From Pseudomonadota bacterium (GTDB taxonomy: Bacteria > Myxococcota > UBA9042 > PHBI01): a DNA stretch of 16,110 bases. The notes below the pieces were generated by a model. The model had not been told where the DNA came from, did not search any database, and saw only the letters and a program-made list of their open reading frames with translations. A program made the translations under genes and the position numbers. Shown piece after piece: positions 14,885-16,110 of this stretch. Within the stretch, counting starts at the first letter, position 1. Each line of letters begins with the position of its first letter. Where the stretch lies: contig SXIE01000153.1 of assembly GCA_005772945.1 (NCBI GenBank), forward strand, positions 1 to 16,110. Reading direction: 5' to 3'.

Positions 14885-15402
14885 GGCCCTCGGACCCAGT
14901 CGACGCGGTTCTTCGCGTAGTACGTCTTGAGCGCATCGACGTAGACGGCATCCGCCTTCTTGACGGTCTCCATCGCCTCCACGACCTTGGCATACTCGGC
15001 ATCGAGCGTCGCCTCGGTCACGACCGTCGTGAACTTCGTCAGCGCGTCGATTGCGCCCCGGTACGCCGCAATGAGCGGCGCATGGATCGGCTTGAGCGCC
15101 TCCGACGACACCGGCATCCCCTCGAGCGCCTTCAGAAATGCGGCCGCCGCCGGCAGCACATTCGTCGTCAGGTCATCCTTGTAGGCCTTGAGCTCCTTCT
15201 TCTCATTGGCCTTCTTCCACGCCTCGACAAACACGCGGTTGAGGGCATCGACCTGGCCAACCTCGCCCGAATACGCCTTGATGGCGCTCTGCTCGAGCGC
15301 GATCTGCCGCTCCAACTCGGAGGGGCCCGAGATCGCCTCGCAGCCACCCAAACCGATCAGCGTCGCGACGAGTGCGTGTCTGTAGTCGTACATCATGGGC
15401 AT
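14881..15402 (-). CDS. Helical lipoprotein of unknown function
   Basis: This gene encodes 173 residues from the ATG at 15402; a nearby ATG at 15396 is also possible, and no clear ribosome site decides between them. A short signal leads to lipobox LGGC (Cys21, in ALVATLIGLGGC). The rest is almost wholly amphipathic helix rich in Ala, Lys and Glu: for example ELERQIALEQSAIKAYSGE and EAWKKANEKKELKAYKDDL, with a final YAKNRVDWVRGP. The style suggests a helical bundle or coiled coil in the periplasm. No family is recognised. It lies 26 bases after the sigma-54 activator gene and overlaps the UbiA-type gene by four bases, so it is probably in the same operon. Confidence 0.78.
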   Translation of the reverse strand: MPMMYDYRHALVATLIGLGGCEAISGPSELERQIALEQSAIKAYSGEVGQVDALNRVFVEAWKKANEKKELKAYKDDLTTNVLPAAAAFLKALEGMPVSSEALKPIHAPLIAAYRGAIDALTKFTTVVTEATLDAEYAKVVEAMETVKKADAVYVDALKTYYAKNRVDWVRGP

Positions 15403-15428
15403 CCAACTCGCGGGGGACGATACACGGT

Positions 15429-16110
15429 TCAGATCTTGCGGTAAATCGTGCGCGTCGCGATTCCGAGAAGCTGCGCCGCCAGACGCTTATCGCCGCGCGT
15501 CGCCGTCAGCGTCTCTTGAATCAGCAGTCGCTCGACCTCCTCGAGCGGCGTCCCGATCGCGACCGTCACCGCTCGCGCCTCGGGCTCACGCTCTCGAATC
15601 TGCGGCGGGAGCTCGTCGATCCCCACCACCTCGCCACGCGCCAGCACCACCGCGCGCTCGATGCAGTTCTCGAGCTCACGCACGTTTCCCGGCCATCGCC
15701 AATTTGCCAGCGCCTGCAGCGCCTCGCGCGAGATGGCCGTCACGCGCTTCGCGTTGCGCTCCGAATAGCGCCCGAGAAAATGCTGCGCCAGCAGCGGGAT
15801 GTCATCCTTGCGATCCCGCAGCGGCGGCAGCGTGATCTGAATGACATTGAGCCGATAGTACAGGTCCTCGCGAAACCGTCCCGCCTCGACCTCGGCGCGC
15901 AAATCCTTGTTCGTCGCTGCAACAATGCGCGCATCGACCTTCAACGTCTGCGTACCGCCGACGCGCTCGAACTCGCCTTCCTGCAGCACCCGCAAGAGCT
16001 TCACTTGCACCTGCGGGCTCATCTCGCCGAGCTCGTCGAGAAAGAGCGTTCCGCCGTCCGCCAACTCGAAGCGTCCTTGACGTCGCTGCATCGCCCCGGT
16101 GAACGCCCCC
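15429..16110 (-). CDS. Sigma-54-dependent transcriptional activator (NtrC-like), C-terminal part
   Basis: The gene enters from the right edge; 227 residues are visible, up to the TGA at 15429-15431. The sigma-54 contact loop GAFTGA lies at the window edge, followed by Walker [14 protein letters not shown], sensor [14 protein letters not shown], the arginine-finger region [13 protein letters not shown] and sensor [18 protein letters not shown] Fis-type helix-turn-helix closes it ([20 protein letters not shown]) and it ends immediately after, so the DNA-binding domain is present but the tail is short. It acts as a hexameric ATPase opening sigma-54 promoters. The N-terminal sensor (receiver, FHA, GAF or other) and Walker A are outside the window, so its signal is unknown. 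The lipoprotein and UbiA-type genes follow closely on the same strand. Confidence 0.95.
   Translation of the reverse strand, partial: GAFTGAMQRRQGRFELADGGTLFLDELGEMSPQVQVKLLRVLQEGEFERVGGTQTLKVDARIVAATNKDLRAEVEAGRFREDLYYRLNVIQITLPPLRDRKDDIPLLAQHFLGRYSERNAKRVTAISREALQALANWRWPGNVRELENCIERAVVLARGEVVGIDELPPQIREREPEARAVTVAIGTPLEEVERLLIQETLTATRGDKRLAAQLLGIATRTIYRKI

Overview
The window is very GC-rich, gene-dense DNA. Signal-peptide lipoproteins, a sigma-54 activator, a Ca2+-type Asp repeat and domain-shuffled Bat proteins together suggest a Myxococcota-like (deltaproteobacterial) genome. That assignment is an inference from style and gene content; no rRNA or tRNA is present to confirm it.

Left part (1-10012, + strand): one long, tightly packed Bat-type (Bacteroides aerotolerance) operon. 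The order is MoxR AAA+ ATPase (C-terminal end only), DUF58 protein, a BatD-like/RDD membrane protein split by an apparent one-base frameshift, BatA-like VWA protein, BatB-like VWA protein, BatC-like TPR lipoprotein enlarged by three PPC-like repeats, BatD, and BatE (TPR, two membrane segments, SH3-like). Most junctions are TGATG, ATGA or GTGA overlaps, so the genes look translationally coupled. The known logic of such operons is that MoxR acts with VWA proteins as a chaperone-like complex on envelope or secreted proteins. Here the membrane VWA pair, the TPR proteins and the BatD-type beta domains would form the envelope part. A 9-bp GC hairpin at 10060-10081 ends the operon.

Middle part (10104-12558, - strand): rsmB (16S rRNA m5C967 methyltransferase), a small Asp/Glu-rich lipoprotein with a thrombospondin-type-3-like motif, and a DUF3108 periplasmic protein, probably co-transcribed in that order. 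A YbhN/LPG-synthase-type membrane protein (12607-13644, + strand) diverges from rsmB across only 48 bp.

Right part (13563-16110, - strand): a sigma-54 enhancer-binding protein (its start lies beyond the window), a helical lipoprotein, a UbiA-family prenyltransferase of the decaprenyl-phosphate phosphoribosyltransferase type, and another small lipoprotein. Gaps are short or overlapping, suggesting one envelope-related operon. The last lipoprotein gene overlaps the 3' end of the YbhN-like gene by 82 bp, tail to tail.

The most interesting features are the enlarged Bat operon (BatD-like/RDD fusion, PPC-decorated BatC) and the frameshift in the fusion gene. No CRISPR array, insertion sequence, tRNA or rRNA was seen, and no gene-free stretch exceeds 100 bases.
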